A DNA stretch of 48,372 nt from Halorubrum lipolyticum DSM 21995 (GCF_000337375.1 NZ_AOJG01000030.1:66585-114956), one strand, 5' to 3'. Numbered from the stretch's first letter, positions 15,037 through 24,379 are shown. Notes: generated from the letters alone by a model not told the origin. Made by a program: numbers and translations.

Positions 15037-17241
15037 TCACCGGTCCGAACGGGGGAGCGTGACCGTCACGACGGTTCCGCGGGGCGCCGCGTCGCGGACC
15101 GTCGCTTCGCCGCCAGACTGCTGGACCACCCAGTAGACGAGCCAGAGGCCGAGCCCGCTGCCGTGATACAGGGCGTCGATTGCCTCGCCGGTCTCTAACA
15201 CGTCCCGGTTCATCCCGGTCAGCCCCGGGCCGTCGTCCGTGACGGTGACCGCGACGGCGTCCTCGGTCGCGGCGACCGCGACCTCCACGGTTGGGGAGCC
15301 GCGGTCGTGGTGGACGATCGCGTTCCGGACGAGCTCGTCTATCGCCCGGTCGATCCACGCCGTCGCCGACGCGCGAACCGGCCCGTCCGGCGTCGACGCG
15401 GTCACCGACGCCGCGGGGAACTCGTCGCCGATCCCGGCCGCGAGCGTCTCGACCGCCTCCGCCACGTCGACCGGCTCGGTCTCCGGCGGATCGCTCAACA
15501 CCTCGGTTATCTGGTGGACCTTCTCGCTCGTCGACAGCAGCGCCTCGGCGCGCGCGACGACGTCGGCGGCCGCCGTCGCGATCGGACCGGCGGCTCCAGC
15601 CGCCCGCTCGTCGTCTGCGTCTGTCTCACGCGCTTGGGCGTCGTCGGCGATCTGCCGCGCCCGACCCCGGATCACGGTCATCGCGTTCCGGAGGTTGTGC
15701 TGGAGCACGCGGTCCACGACCCGGAGCTGGCGCGCCCGGTTCTCGCTGTCCGTCACGTCGCGGAGGACCCCGACGACGCCGACGGCGTCCCCGTCTCCTC
15801 CGTCGGGGTCGTCCAGCGGGTAGTACCGCACGTCGAACGTCCGCGTCCCGCGGCCCGGATGCGTCCGGGTCGCGCGGTACTCCACCGCTCGCCCCGCGAG
15901 CGCCCGACTCACCTGCCGCCGCACGTCGGGGTAGCGGTCGCCGTCGACGACGTCGGACAGCGTGAGCCCGGTGACGTCCGCGTCGTCGATCCCGTGGTAC
16001 GTCCGGTACTGCTCGTTCGCGAACAGGAACCGCTCGTCGCGGTCGACCGCGGCGATCAGGTCCGTCGCGCCGTCGACCGCGCGCTCGAACCGCTCCAGGT
16101 CGGCCTCGCGCTCCTTGATCTCGGTGACGTCCCGACAGATCGCGAACGTCCCCGCGAGCGTCCCGTCGCCGTCGTAGTACGGGTACCGCCGGGTGCTGAA
16201 CGTCGCCTCGCGACCGCTCCGCTCGAACGACGGCGACACCTCGTACTCGACCGGCTCTCCCGTCCGGAGCACCTCCCGTCGCCGTTCGTCGATCTCCGCG
16301 GCCGCCTCGGCGTCCATGAACGCGCTCTCGTCCTCGCCGTACAGCGCGTCGCGAGGGACCCCGGCGAACTCGCTCACCGCCTCGTTGAGCAGCTCGAAGC
16401 CGCCGTCGCGGTCCTGCAACAGGATCGGGTCGTCGAGCCGCTCGACGATGTCGCGGTACTGTTTCAGCTTCCACTCGGCCGCCTTCCGCTCCGTCACGTC
16501 GGTCTGGATGGCGACGAACCGAGACACGCTCCCCGCGTCGTCGAACACCGGTGCGATCGTCTGGTGGGCGTGGTAGCGGCTCCCGTCCTTCCGTCGATCG
16601 ACGATCTCCTCTTCCCACACTTCGCCGGCGCGGAGCGTCTCCCACAGCGAGGCGAAGTACCCGTCTGACATCTCGCCGGAGCTGAGCACCGCCGGCGTCT
16701 CCCCGATCACCTCGGCGGGCTCGTAGCCGGTGTGGCGGACAAACGCCGGGTTGACGTACTCGATCGTCCCGTCGGTGTCGGTGACGTAGATCGCGTGGCC
16801 CGCGTGTTCGACGAGGTTCCGGAACGTCCGGAGCTCGCGGTCGCGAGCGCTCGGATTCCGCTCGCGGAACACGCCGGAGTACACGGTCTCGCCGCCGACC
16901 TCGTGCGCGTGAAACCGCGCCGAGAAGGCGCGCGTCTCCCCGTCGGCCGCCGCCAGCGGCACCGAAACGTCCCCCGCGTCGACGAGTCGCGCCGGGTCGC
17001 CGAGACGGTCGCGGAGCGAGGCCGCCCGCCGCCCGGCGGTCGCGTCCGGGATCAGCCCGCCGAGTCGACGGCCCGTGAGGGACGCGGCCTCGCGACCCAA
17101 CGCGTCCTCGGCCGCCGGGTTGACGTAGACGATCGATCCGGCTCCGTCGACCGAGACGATCGGGTCCGCGCTCCCCTCGACGACGGAGGCGAAGAACTCG
17201 CCGTCCGGCGGGGAGGGCTCGTCGTCGCTTCCGGGAGACAT
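15037..17241 (-). CDS. multi-PAS sensor histidine kinase
   Basis: 734 residues, no membrane segment, so a soluble sensor. Four PAS domains follow each other: about 15-125, 135-252 (with DVTERK closing motif), 260-378 (DVTEIKERE) and 382-498 (DVTDSENR). The dimerisation domain carries the phospho-accepting H515 in LQHNLRNAM, the haloarchaeal form. The ATPase domain has N640 in DELVRNAIVHHD, the G1 box DDGPGL and the G2 box GSGLGLWLV. No receiver domain or response regulator lies nearby, so the partner is unknown. TATTATA directly upstream of ATG 17241 marks an AT-rich start region. Confidence 0.9.
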   Translation of the reverse strand: MSPGSDDEPSPPDGEFFASVVEGSADPIVSVDGAGSIVYVNPAAEDALGREAASLTGRRLGGLIPDATAGRRAASLRDRLGDPARLVDAGDVSVPLAAADGETRAFSARFHAHEVGGETVYSGVFRERNPSARDRELRTFRNLVEHAGHAIYVTDTDGTIEYVNPAFVRHTGYEPAEVIGETPAVLSSGEMSDGYFASLWETLRAGEVWEEEIVDRRKDGSRYHAHQTIAPVFDDAGSVSRFVAIQTDVTERKAAEWKLKQYRDIVERLDDPILLQDRDGGFELLNEAVSEFAGVPRDALYGEDESAFMDAEAAAEIDERRREVLRTGEPVEYEVSPSFERSGREATFSTRRYPYYDGDGTLAGTFAICRDVTEIKEREADLERFERAVDGATDLIAAVDRDERFLFANEQYRTYHGIDDADVTGLTLSDVVDGDRYPDVRRQVSRALAGRAVEYRATRTHPGRGTRTFDVRYYPLDDPDGGDGDAVGVVGVLRDVTDSENRARQLRVVDRVLQHNLRNAMTVIRGRARQIADDAQARETDADDERAAGAAGPIATAAADVVARAEALLSTSEKVHQITEVLSDPPETEPVDVAEAVETLAAGIGDEFPAASVTASTPDGPVRASATAWIDRAIDELVRNAIVHHDRGSPTVEVAVAATEDAVAVTVTDDGPGLTGMNRDVLETGEAIDALYHGSGLGLWLVYWVVQQSGGEATVRDAAPRGTVVTVTLPRSDR

Positions 17242-17303
17242 ATAATACGGATACGGCGTCGAGGAGGGAAAAGCTACTGACCGGCGCGTCGCTCGGGGAT
17301 CGA

Positions 17304-18545
17304 CTACTGCTGTTCGGTCGTCGCCGCGAGGTCGTCGACGGCGAAGCCGGGCTCCATCAGGAGGTCCGTCTGGTCGCTCACGTCGCGGCCCTCGCGCATC
17401 AGCTGTTTGAACGCGGACTGCGGCGAGAGGTCGCCGATGAGGACGCCCCCCACGATCTTCCCGTCCTTGAGCGCCACGCGGCGCCACTCGCCCTCCGCCG
17501 TGGTGGCCTCGACGGAGTCGTCGCCGAGCGTCGGGTGACCGAAGGAGAGGAACGGGAAGTCGAAGTGGGTGATCGAGTACGAGGAGACCCACTCGAACGC
17601 CTCGCTGCCGTGCTCGATCATGTTGCGGGCGGCGATCGTGCCCTGTTCCTTGGCCGACCCCCACGAGCCGTTCTTCGCCCGCTCGCCTAGGACTAGGTCG
17701 TTGAACGTGGTGATGTCGCCCGCCGCGAACACGTTGTCGACGTTCGTGCGCATGAACTCGTCGACGACGATGCCGTCCTCGGTCTCCAGCGGCGTGTCCT
17801 CGACGAGCTCGGTGTTGAAGTCGAGCCCGATGGCGACGCCGGCGAAGTCGCACTCGTAGCGCTCCCCGCTCGGGTCGACCGCGGCCGTGACGTGCCCCTC
17901 GTCGTCGACCTCGAAGTGGTCGACCCCGGAGTCGAAGACGGGCTCGACGCCGCGCTCGCGCATCGCGTCGTGCATGATCTCCGCGCCCTCCTCGGAGAGC
18001 GCGTAGCGCCACCAGCAGTCGCCGCGCATCAGGTACTTCGCCTCGACGCCCTGCGCGCCGCAGATAGCCGCAAAGTCGATACCCAGGAGCCCGGCGCCGA
18101 CGATGACGGCCTTCTCGGCGCCCTCGACGCTCTCCTTGATCTTACGGGCGTCCTGGAACGTCCAGAAGTGGTGGATCCCGTCGGCGTCGGCGTTGCCGAC
18201 CGGGAGCTGCTGGGGGGTGCCGCCGATCGCGAGCAGGAGGGAGTCGTACTCGAACGTCTCGCCCTCGTGGGTGCGGACCGCGTCGTTCTCGACGTCGATG
18301 TCGACGACGACCGTGTTGAGTCGGAGGTCCACGTCGTGGTCCTCGTACCACGATTCCTGGTGGATCGAGATCGGGGCCTCGGGGAGCTTTCCCTTCGCGT
18401 ACTCCTTGATCAGGATCCGGTTGTAGAGGGACTCCCCCTCGTCCGTGAGAACCGTGATCTCGGCGTCGGGCGCTTCCTCGCGGAGCGTCTCGGCCGCGGA
18501 CGCGCCCGCGATACCATCACCGATGATCACGTACGAATCGCTCAT
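17304..18545 (-). CDS. FAD/NAD(P)-dependent pyridine-nucleotide-disulfide-type oxidoreductase
   Basis: 413 residues. FAD is bound by YVIIGDGIAGASAAETLREE at the N-terminus, NAD(P) by KAVIVGAGLLGIDFAAICG (about 150-170), and the second FAD strand is NVFAAGDITTF. There is no CxxC redox pair, so it is closer to the rubredoxin/ferredoxin reductases and the NirB N-terminal domain than to thioredoxin reductase. The C-terminal RRVALKDGKIVGGVLIGDLS is the conserved small domain. It starts at ATG 18545 with the FAD motif five residues in. The electron acceptor is not apparent. Confidence 0.87.
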   Translation of the reverse strand: MSDSYVIIGDGIAGASAAETLREEAPDAEITVLTDEGESLYNRILIKEYAKGKLPEAPISIHQESWYEDHDVDLRLNTVVVDIDVENDAVRTHEGETFEYDSLLLAIGGTPQQLPVGNADADGIHHFWTFQDARKIKESVEGAEKAVIVGAGLLGIDFAAICGAQGVEAKYLMRGDCWWRYALSEEGAEIMHDAMRERGVEPVFDSGVDHFEVDDEGHVTAAVDPSGERYECDFAGVAIGLDFNTELVEDTPLETEDGIVVDEFMRTNVDNVFAAGDITTFNDLVLGERAKNGSWGSAKEQGTIAARNMIEHGSEAFEWVSSYSITHFDFPFLSFGHPTLGDDSVEATTAEGEWRRVALKDGKIVGGVLIGDLSPQSAFKQLMREGRDVSDQTDLLMEPGFAVDDLAATTEQQ

Positions 18546-18697
18546 ACGCGGGCGTTCGGATTCATGGTTAATGTGGGTTGTCATCCGTGTCCGAGACCGT
18601 GCGAATCCCCAGCAATGCCGGCCGACGGGGCGATCGACGGTCGCTCGGCGCGATCGGGACGCCACACATTCAAGAGCGTCCCGGCCCAATCACGGGT

Positions 18698-19294
18698 ATG
18701 AAGATCCGGCAGAACATCCGTCACTGGGCCGCCAAGAAGGCGTTGACGACGCCGGTCGTCGGCGACGTGGCGAACGACAAGCTGGTCGACCTTCACACGA
18801 GCATCTTCCTCAACAAGGCCGACGAGGACCGCCGCGAGGAGCGTCGCGCCCACCTCGACAGCTTCTTCGACGCCACGATGGACACCTACGTCGCCGCCCT
18901 AGAGGCCGGCTTCCCGGAGGCGGAGGCCCGAGAGATCACCCACGTGCAGGCCAACTTCGACTTCTTCAACCACGGCTGGACGGAGATGATGGAGATCCCG
19001 GGCGACGAATTGGAGCCGCACTACCGGCGGTACGAGTCCTTCTTCGGCGCCCACGGGATCACGATCGACGACCCGCTCGGCGAGTTCCGACCCGCAGACG
19101 GCGTCGTCGACGCGCCCGAGACGCCCGAGAAGCTGGAGACACCGGAGTACGAGAACGCGCTGGCCGGCTTCGCCGACGACGTGTACGTCGAGACCGACGA
19201 CGGGGAGACGGTCGTCGGCGGCGGGACCGAGGAGCCCGAGGAGGTCGACCCGTCCGCCGCGCCGGGGCTCGACGAGGACGAGGCGAGCGCCTGA
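18698..19294 (+). CDS. haloarchaeal protein of unknown function, probably DUF6149
   Basis: 198 residues. The first 140 form a conserved helical unit (MKIRQNIRHWAAKKALTTPVVGDVANDKLVDLHTSIFLNKADEDRREERRAHLDSFFDATMDTYVAALEAG...ITHVQANFDFFNHGWTEMMEIP). The remainder is an acidic linker and tail. The family name is from memory. The gene is divergent from the FAD oxidoreductase, 152 nt away; ATG 18698 starts the conserved block directly. Confidence 0.75.
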   Translation: MKIRQNIRHWAAKKALTTPVVGDVANDKLVDLHTSIFLNKADEDRREERRAHLDSFFDATMDTYVAALEAGFPEAEAREITHVQANFDFFNHGWTEMMEIPGDELEPHYRRYESFFGAHGITIDDPLGEFRPADGVVDAPETPEKLETPEYENALAGFADDVYVETDDGETVVGGGTEEPEEVDPSAAPGLDEDEASA

Positions 19295-19374
19295 CCGGCA
19301 GTTCGCGACCCGGCGGGGACCGCGTCGCCGCCCCCGCCGCCCACGTTTATACGTCGCCGACGTGACTGGCCGAC

Positions 19375-20415
19375 ATGAACCGCGGGCAATCGTTTCTCCT
19401 CCTCCTCATCGGCTCGGTCGCGCTCCTGACGCTGTACATCATCAACCCCTTCATCGAGTACGTCATCGCCTCCGCGATCCTCGCGTACGTCCTCTACCCG
19501 TTCCACGTGCGCCTCTCGCGGCGGTTTCGGCGGTCGCTCTCCGAGCGAGTTCGGAGGTCGGTGGCGACCCGGCTGGGGAACATGCTGTCGGCGCTGGCCC
19601 TGATCGGCTCGTCGATCGTCGCCGTCATCCTGCCGCTCGCGTACATCTCGTGGGTGTTCGTCCGCGATCTCACGGAGATCGCGCGGGGGAACACCGACAT
19701 CGACGTCGCGGCCATCGAGGCGGAGATCGCGGCGCTCACGGGCGAGCAGATCGAGGTCGGCGAGGTCCTCGCGACGGCCGGACAGGTGCTCGCCAACACG
19801 CTGTTCGGCGGGGTGGGCGGGATCGTCACCACCGCGATCCGCGCCTCGGTCGGGCTCTCGCTGGCGCTGTTCTTAGTCTACTACACCCTGCTCGACGGGC
19901 CGGCGTTCGTGCGGTGGCTCCGCCTGACGAGCCCCCTCCCGTCGAACGTCACCGCGGACCTCGTCGACCGCGTCGACGCGATGACCCGCGGGGTCGTGAT
20001 CGGTCACATCGTCGTGGCGCTGCTGCAGGCGCTGGTCGCGGGGGTCGGGCTCTGGGCGGTCGGGATCCCGAACGTCGTCTTCTGGACCTTCGTGATGGCG
20101 GTGTTGGCGCTGGTGCCGCTCGTCGGAGCGTTCTTCGTCTGGGGGCCGGCGGCGGCGTACCTCGTCGCGATCGACGAGGTGACCGCCGGGGTGTTCCTCG
20201 CGGTGTACGGGGTCCTCGTCATCGCCATGGTGGACAACTACGCGCGCCCGATAGTCATCGACCAGCAGGCGCATCTGAACCCGGCGGTGATCCTCCTCGG
20301 CGTGTTCGGCGGGATCTACGCCATCGGGTTCACCGGGCTGTTCGTCGGCCCGATCGTCATCGGGGTGCTCGCGGCGACGCTGGAGACGTTCCGGGAGGAC
20401 TACGACGTGATCTAG
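19375..20415 (+). CDS. AI-2E family transporter
   Basis: 346 residues with about eight hydrophobic segments. It begins LLLLIGSVALLTLYIINPFIEYVIASAILAYVLYPFH, and has the family block FWTFVMAVLALVPLVGAFFVWGPAAAYLVA followed by DNYARPIVIDQQAHLNPAVILLGVFGGIYAIGFTGLFVGPIVIGVL. Family members are diverse: AI-2 exporters and Na+/H+ antiporters are both known, so the substrate here is open. ATG 19375 is 28-33 nt behind TTTATACG. Confidence 0.88.
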   Translation: MNRGQSFLLLLIGSVALLTLYIINPFIEYVIASAILAYVLYPFHVRLSRRFRRSLSERVRRSVATRLGNMLSALALIGSSIVAVILPLAYISWVFVRDLTEIARGNTDIDVAAIEAEIAALTGEQIEVGEVLATAGQVLANTLFGGVGGIVTTAIRASVGLSLALFLVYYTLLDGPAFVRWLRLTSPLPSNVTADLVDRVDAMTRGVVIGHIVVALLQALVAGVGLWAVGIPNVVFWTFVMAVLALVPLVGAFFVWGPAAAYLVAIDEVTAGVFLAVYGVLVIAMVDNYARPIVIDQQAHLNPAVILLGVFGGIYAIGFTGLFVGPIVIGVLAATLETFREDYDVI

Positions 20416-20459
20416 CGCGCGGAGGTCCTTTTAAATCGCTCGCGCGCGTATCTGGTGTC

Positions 20460-20993
20460 ATGTCCACCTCCGCCGCCATGCGCCTCCCGGACCGCCGCGA
20501 CGCGCTCCTCCTCGTCGCCGCCGCGGTCGCGGTCAACCTGATCGGGGCGGTCGGCGTCCCCTTCACCGCCGCCGAGAGCGCGTGGTTCGCCGGGCTCGAC
20601 CTGCCCGCCTACTACCCGCCGAGCTGGGCGTTCGGCGTCGTGTGGCCGGTGCTGTACGCGCTGATCGGCGCCGCGGCCGCGCTCGTCTACCTCGGCGGTC
20701 GCGAGGGGGAGGGGCGCGCCGGCGGAGCGACGCGGCTCGCCCGCGACGCCCGGATCGCGCTCGTCCTGTTCGGCGTCCAGCTCGTCGTCAACGTCGCGTG
20801 GTCGCCCGTCTTCTGGGGGCTCGAACGCCCCGACCTCGGGCTCGTCGTCCTCGGGCTCCTGCTCCCGCTCGTGGTCGCGACGATCGTCGCGTTCGACCGG
20901 GTCGACCGGCGGGCGGCCCTCCTGCTCGTCCCGTACCTCGCGTGGAACTGCTTCGCGACCGCGCTCAACTACGGGATCTGGGCGCTGAACTGA
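20460..20993 (+). CDS. tspO: TspO/MBR family membrane protein
   Basis: 177 residues with five membrane segments, the TspO fold. The motifs ESAWFAGLDLPAYYPPSWAFGVVWPVLYALIGAAAALVY, LVVNVAWSPVFWGLERPDLGL and YLAWNCFATALNYGIWALN are the family signature, with the W-rich porphyrin-binding faces. TspO proteins bind porphyrins and affect tetrapyrrole or stress metabolism. ATG 20460 begins a short hydrophilic head before helix 1; TTTTAAAT about 30 nt upstream is the likely TATA box. Confidence 0.92.
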   Translation: MSTSAAMRLPDRRDALLLVAAAVAVNLIGAVGVPFTAAESAWFAGLDLPAYYPPSWAFGVVWPVLYALIGAAAALVYLGGREGEGRAGGATRLARDARIALVLFGVQLVVNVAWSPVFWGLERPDLGLVVLGLLLPLVVATIVAFDRVDRRAALLLVPYLAWNCFATALNYGIWALN

Positions 20994-21015
20994 CGGGCCG
21001 GCTACTCCCCGTCCC

Positions 21016-21777
21016 TCACTCTTCCCGCGTGTCTCGACCGCCGCGCTCCTCGCCCTCCTCGAGCCGCGCCGCGACGAACTCCCGTTCCACCGGATCGAGG
21101 TCGCGGTCGCCGTCGCGGAAGGCGCGGAGTCCCGCCCGGTACCGATCCCCGCCCGACTCGTCTCTCGCGGCCGCCTCGCTGTCTCCATCGACCGCGGCCG
21201 TCCCGTTCTCCCCGTCGACCTCGGCCGTCCCGTTCTCCCCGTCGACCTCGGCCGTCCCGTTCTCCCCGTCGACCTCGGCCGTCCCGTTCTCCCCGTCGAC
21301 CTCGGCCGTCGGCCGCTCTAACACCAGCTCGGCGATCCCGGTCCGCTCGCCCGTGTACGCGAAGCCGCACTTATAAAGCGCCGCGTAGGCGAACGGGTTG
21401 TTGACCGCGATCTTCACCCGGTCGTACCCGTCGGCCGCGAGCCGCGAGACCGTGCGGTCGACGAGTCGCGGACCGAGCCCCTCGCCGCGGCGCGCGACGT
21501 GGACGGTGACGTACCGGAGGCGACAGCAGTCGGGGTCGGTCCGGTCGGGCGAGAAGGAGACCGCCGCGACCACGTCGTCGTCGAACGCGCTCGCCTCGAC
21601 GGCCGGCGGAAGCGGCTCGTCCGGCTTCCACTCCGGGACCGCGGGCGAGCCGTCGGGCGTCCGCAACACGGCCTTGCCCGGCGCGCCGACGACGAACTTG
21701 CCGGCGTAGGCGAACGCCCGGTAGTCGAGCCGCAGCGTCGCCCCCGATCCCGGGCCGCCGAGGAACGCGTACTCCAT
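21016..21777 (-). CDS. GNAT-family acetyltransferase with nonapeptide repeat linker
   Basis: 253 residues. The GNAT domain (about 1-155) shows RLRYVTVHVARRGEGLGPRLVDRTVSRLAADGYDRVKIAVNNPFAYAALYKCGFAYTGERTGIAELVL, where RRGEGLG is the acetyl-CoA loop. It is followed by four perfect copies of a TAEVDGENG-type nonapeptide encoded by a 27-bp repeat, then a charged C-terminal domain (DRYRAGLRAFRDGDRDLDPVEREFVAARLEEG). The substrate is unknown. The start at 21777 places the ATG about 30 nt behind a TTTATCC-like element. Confidence 0.8.
   Translation of the reverse strand: MEYAFLGGPGSGATLRLDYRAFAYAGKFVVGAPGKAVLRTPDGSPAVPEWKPDEPLPPAVEASAFDDDVVAAVSFSPDRTDPDCCRLRYVTVHVARRGEGLGPRLVDRTVSRLAADGYDRVKIAVNNPFAYAALYKCGFAYTGERTGIAELVLERPTAEVDGENGTAEVDGENGTAEVDGENGTAEVDGENGTAAVDGDSEAAARDESGGDRYRAGLRAFRDGDRDLDPVEREFVAARLEEGEERGGRDTREE
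21196..21303. repeat. 27-bp minisatellite, four exact copies
   Basis: Units at 21196-21222, 21223-21249, 21250-21276 and 21277-21303 are identical, followed by a partial copy. The array is in frame and encodes the acidic linker of the acetyltransferase. Perfect identity of 27-bp units points to recent slippage or recombination. Confidence 0.92.
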
Positions 21778-21860
21778 GCCGACCGGTACGGTGCGCCCGG
21801 ATAAATGAACGGGGGCTCGCCGGGACCGGCATTTAAATATCGCCGCCGCCGACTCCCGCT

Positions 21861-22436
21861 ATGTACGGCCTCGGCGACGTTCGCTTCTTCGACCGGATCG
21901 CCCCGCTGTACGACCGCGTCATGCCGCCGGCCGACGGCGAGGCGCTGGCCGCGGGGCTCGCCCACGCGACGCGGTCGATCGACCGACTGCTCGACGTCGG
22001 CGGCGGTTCCGGGCGCGCCGCTGCCGCGCTGACCGGTCCCGAGATCACCGTCGTCGACGCCTCGCTCGGGATGTTGGCGCGCGCTCGGGAGCACCGCGGG
22101 CTCTCGGGCGTCGCCGGAGACGCGGGGCGGCTCCCGTTCCGCGACGGGTCGGTCGACGCGGCCACGATCGTCGACGCGTTCCACCACCTGCCCGACCAGG
22201 CGGCCGCGGTCGGGGAGGCCGCGCGCGTGCTCGCTCCCGGCGGCGCGCTCGTGATCCGGGAGTTCGACCCGACGCACCCCCTCGGCAGAGCCCTCGTCGC
22301 GGGCGAGCACGCGATCGGCATGGAGTCGCGGTTCCGGGCGCCGGACGACCTCGCCGCCGCGCTCGCCGACGCCGGGTTCGACCCGCGGGTCGTCGACCGC
22401 GGGTTCGGCTACACCGTCGTCGGCGTCCGGGAGTGA
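21861..22436 (+). CDS. class I SAM-dependent methyltransferase
   Basis: 191 residues. The SAM-binding motif is RLLDVGGGSGRAAAAL, followed by ITVVDASLGMLARAREH (acidic residue of motif II), GDAGRLPFRDGSVDAATIVDAFHHLPDQAAAVGEAARVLAPGGALVIREFDP. This is the UbiE/type 11 pattern. The substrate is unknown. TTTAAATATCG about 28 nt before ATG 21861 is a good promoter; it is divergent from the acetyltransferase gene, 83 nt away. Confidence 0.85.
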   Translation: MYGLGDVRFFDRIAPLYDRVMPPADGEALAAGLAHATRSIDRLLDVGGGSGRAAAALTGPEITVVDASLGMLARAREHRGLSGVAGDAGRLPFRDGSVDAATIVDAFHHLPDQAAAVGEAARVLAPGGALVIREFDPTHPLGRALVAGEHAIGMESRFRAPDDLAAALADAGFDPRVVDRGFGYTVVGVRE

Positions 22437-22579
22437 GTCGGCGAGAGACGGCGGCGTGAGCGGGCGGCCTCGCAAGTCTGTCCGGTGCCGGGGACGCGGA
22501 CGGGGCTGCCGTCGGAGCCGACGGTAACACGGGCCTCCACTAACAGGGTTATCGCGGTCACGCCACAACTCGCGACCGA

Positions 22580-23587
22580 ATGGACGACAGATCCACGCGA
22601 ACCTCCAGACGATCGGTGTTGGCCTCGGCGGGCGCGGCGCTCGCGGCGACGGCCGGCTGCCTCGGATCGACCGAGAGCGACGACGAGCGGCCGGCGGCGT
22701 ACACGACGCCCGCGGCCGCCGAGTTCGACGGCGTCGTCGACAGCCAGTGGCTCGAATCGAACCTCGACGACGCGCACCTGCTCGACGTCCGCGACGAGGA
22801 GGCGTTCGGCGAGAGCCGGATCCCCGGCGCGTACCACTTCCCGAACGCTGAGATGCTGGACAGCTACGCCGAGGAGACCCCGGACGGGTTCGAGGCCTCG
22901 CCGGAGGCGATCGCGTGGACGCTCTCGGAGGCGGGGATCGAGCCCGACGACGACGTGGTGGTGTACGGCGCGGAGTCGAACCTCTGGGAGACGTACGCCA
23001 TCTACACGCTCAACGCGCTCGGTCACCAGGGACGGGTCAGCCTGCTCGACGGCGGATTCACCGTCTGGGACGCCGCCGGCGGCGAGACCGTCTCCGAGGC
23101 GCCCGAGGCGCAGGAAGCGTCCTACGAGGCCGAACTCGACACCGGCGTGGTCGCGACGCGGGAGTTCGTCGCCGGCAACGTCGACGAGGAGGGCGCCGGG
23201 ATCCCGATCCTCGACATGCGCTCGCCCGCGGAGTACTGGGGCGAGGACCAGCGCGGCGAGCTCGACCGGTTCGGCCACGTCACCGGCGCGACCAACCTCA
23301 ACTTCGTCCAGAGCATCGACGACGAGGCCGGGCGGCTCCGATCCCCAGAGGAGCTGGAGACGCTGTGGATCGACGACGCCGGCCTCTCGCCGGACGAGAC
23401 GGCGGTCGCCTACTGTCAGACCGCGATCCGCGCGTCGGTCGGCTGGTTCGTCCTCGACCAGCTCGGCTTCGAGGACGTTCGCAACTACGAGGGGAGCTGG
23501 GCCGACTGGGGCACGCTCTCCGAGGACGACGGCTACTACTACACCACCGGCGAGGACACCGGGACGGTCGTCGACACGTTCGCGTAA
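22580..23587 (+). CDS. Tat-exported lipoprotein with two rhodanese domains (sulfurtransferase)
   Basis: 335 residues. The N-terminus RTSRRSVLASAGAALAATAGC carries a twin-arginine motif and a lipobox ending in Cys, so the protein is exported folded and lipid-anchored outside. Two rhodanese domains follow: residues about 50-165 (LLDVRDEEAFGESRIPGAYHF) and 185-320 (ILDMRSPAEYW). Only the second has the active-site Cys loop (AYCQTAIRAS); the first has VVYGAESN instead. This layout is that of thiosulfate or 3-mercaptopyruvate sulfurtransferases. Confidence 0.9.
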   Translation: MDDRSTRTSRRSVLASAGAALAATAGCLGSTESDDERPAAYTTPAAAEFDGVVDSQWLESNLDDAHLLDVRDEEAFGESRIPGAYHFPNAEMLDSYAEETPDGFEASPEAIAWTLSEAGIEPDDDVVVYGAESNLWETYAIYTLNALGHQGRVSLLDGGFTVWDAAGGETVSEAPEAQEASYEAELDTGVVATREFVAGNVDEEGAGIPILDMRSPAEYWGEDQRGELDRFGHVTGATNLNFVQSIDDEAGRLRSPEELETLWIDDAGLSPDETAVAYCQTAIRASVGWFVLDQLGFEDVRNYEGSWADWGTLSEDDGYYYTTGEDTGTVVDTFA

Positions 23588-23636
23588 GTCGAATTCGTCG
23601 ACGTCGGTGGCAGTTATTACAAGGACGGAGAGCCGA

Positions 23637-24053
23637 TCAGCCGCCGACCGCGTCTATCGAGGTCCAATAGTACTGACCGTCGTATTCGAGATACGTGTTG
23701 TAACACTCTGTATCTAGTAATTCCGCACTTCCGTACACATCGTGGCTTCCCCTATCGTCGGAGTCGGTGTCCAGATCCCTTATCGCGTTCTCGACTTCCT
23801 CTTGTGCCCCCTCGGGGAGTTCCTCGAAGTGACAGCTGTTGTCTGGCTGATCGACGTCCTCCCTTGAGACGGTGACCACGTACGACGGACGGTCGCCGTC
23901 CGTTTCGGTGTCGTCGACTGTGGAACTGTTGGCTGCGGTGCTGTTCGGTGTCGTCGTGTTGGAGGTGTTGTCGGTTGGTTCTCCGCCGCGGTTCAGACAT
24001 CCACCCAACCCGGCGAGAACGCCGCAAGAGACCAAAATCGCTCGCCGCTTCAT
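23637..24053 (-). CDS. small secreted lipoprotein, unknown function
   Basis: 138 residues. MKRRAILVSCGVLAGLGGC is a short signal with basic start and a lipobox Cys. A Thr/Asn/Ser-rich spacer (TDNTSNTTTPNSTAANSST), likely glycosylated, leads to a small domain with Cys pairs (NSCHFEELPEGAQEEVENAIRDL...LLDTECYNTYLEYDGQYYWTSI). ATG 24053 lies about 38 nt behind ATTTAAATACGG on the minus strand. Base composition is visibly more AT-rich than the neighbours, which suggests later acquisition. Confidence 0.7.
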   Translation of the reverse strand: MKRRAILVSCGVLAGLGGCLNRGGEPTDNTSNTTTPNSTAANSSTVDDTETDGDRPSYVVTVSREDVDQPDNSCHFEELPEGAQEEVENAIRDLDTDSDDRGSHDVYGSAELLDTECYNTYLEYDGQYYWTSIDAVGG

Positions 24054-24193
24054 GGGACGGTTCGAGCACGAAAGGATGTATGTTTTCGGTTCCGTATTTA
24101 AATGGGACACTCGTCGGCGTTCATCCGTGAGTCGCCGTTGGTACCGCAGACGGGACTGTTAGCAATGTCGTCCTCAAACTCTCATCGCCATCG

Positions 24194-24379
24194 GTTATAA
24201 ACAACCGCCGACGGCGAGGACACCGCTAAAGCCCCAGCCCGCTTAGTACCGCAGCCTCACACCTCCCCAACCTCGCGGTTCGCGCTCTCCGAGCGCTCAC
24301 CGCGTCCCTCGCGGGCTCCTCGCGCCCGGTGGGCGCTCGGAGGCGCGCCACAGCAACGTTCATTTATAAACAGTCGTCG
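24194..24379. repeat. repeat-bounded GC-rich segment in a gene-free gap
   Basis: The gap 24054-24506 has no gene that I can support. It contains two related 16-mers, TTATAAACAACCGCCG (24194) and TTATAAACAGTCGTCG (24364), on either side of about 155 bp of C-rich sequence with inverted GAGCGCTC-like motifs. This resembles dispersed intergenic repeats of haloarchaea. A second TATA-like run (ATTTATATACC, about 24393) follows. Confidence 0.35.

Noticed and set aside
15307-16668. 453-codon plus-strand frame antisense to the PAS kinase
   Set aside because: PAS and HATPase motifs are on the minus strand; this frame has no domain.
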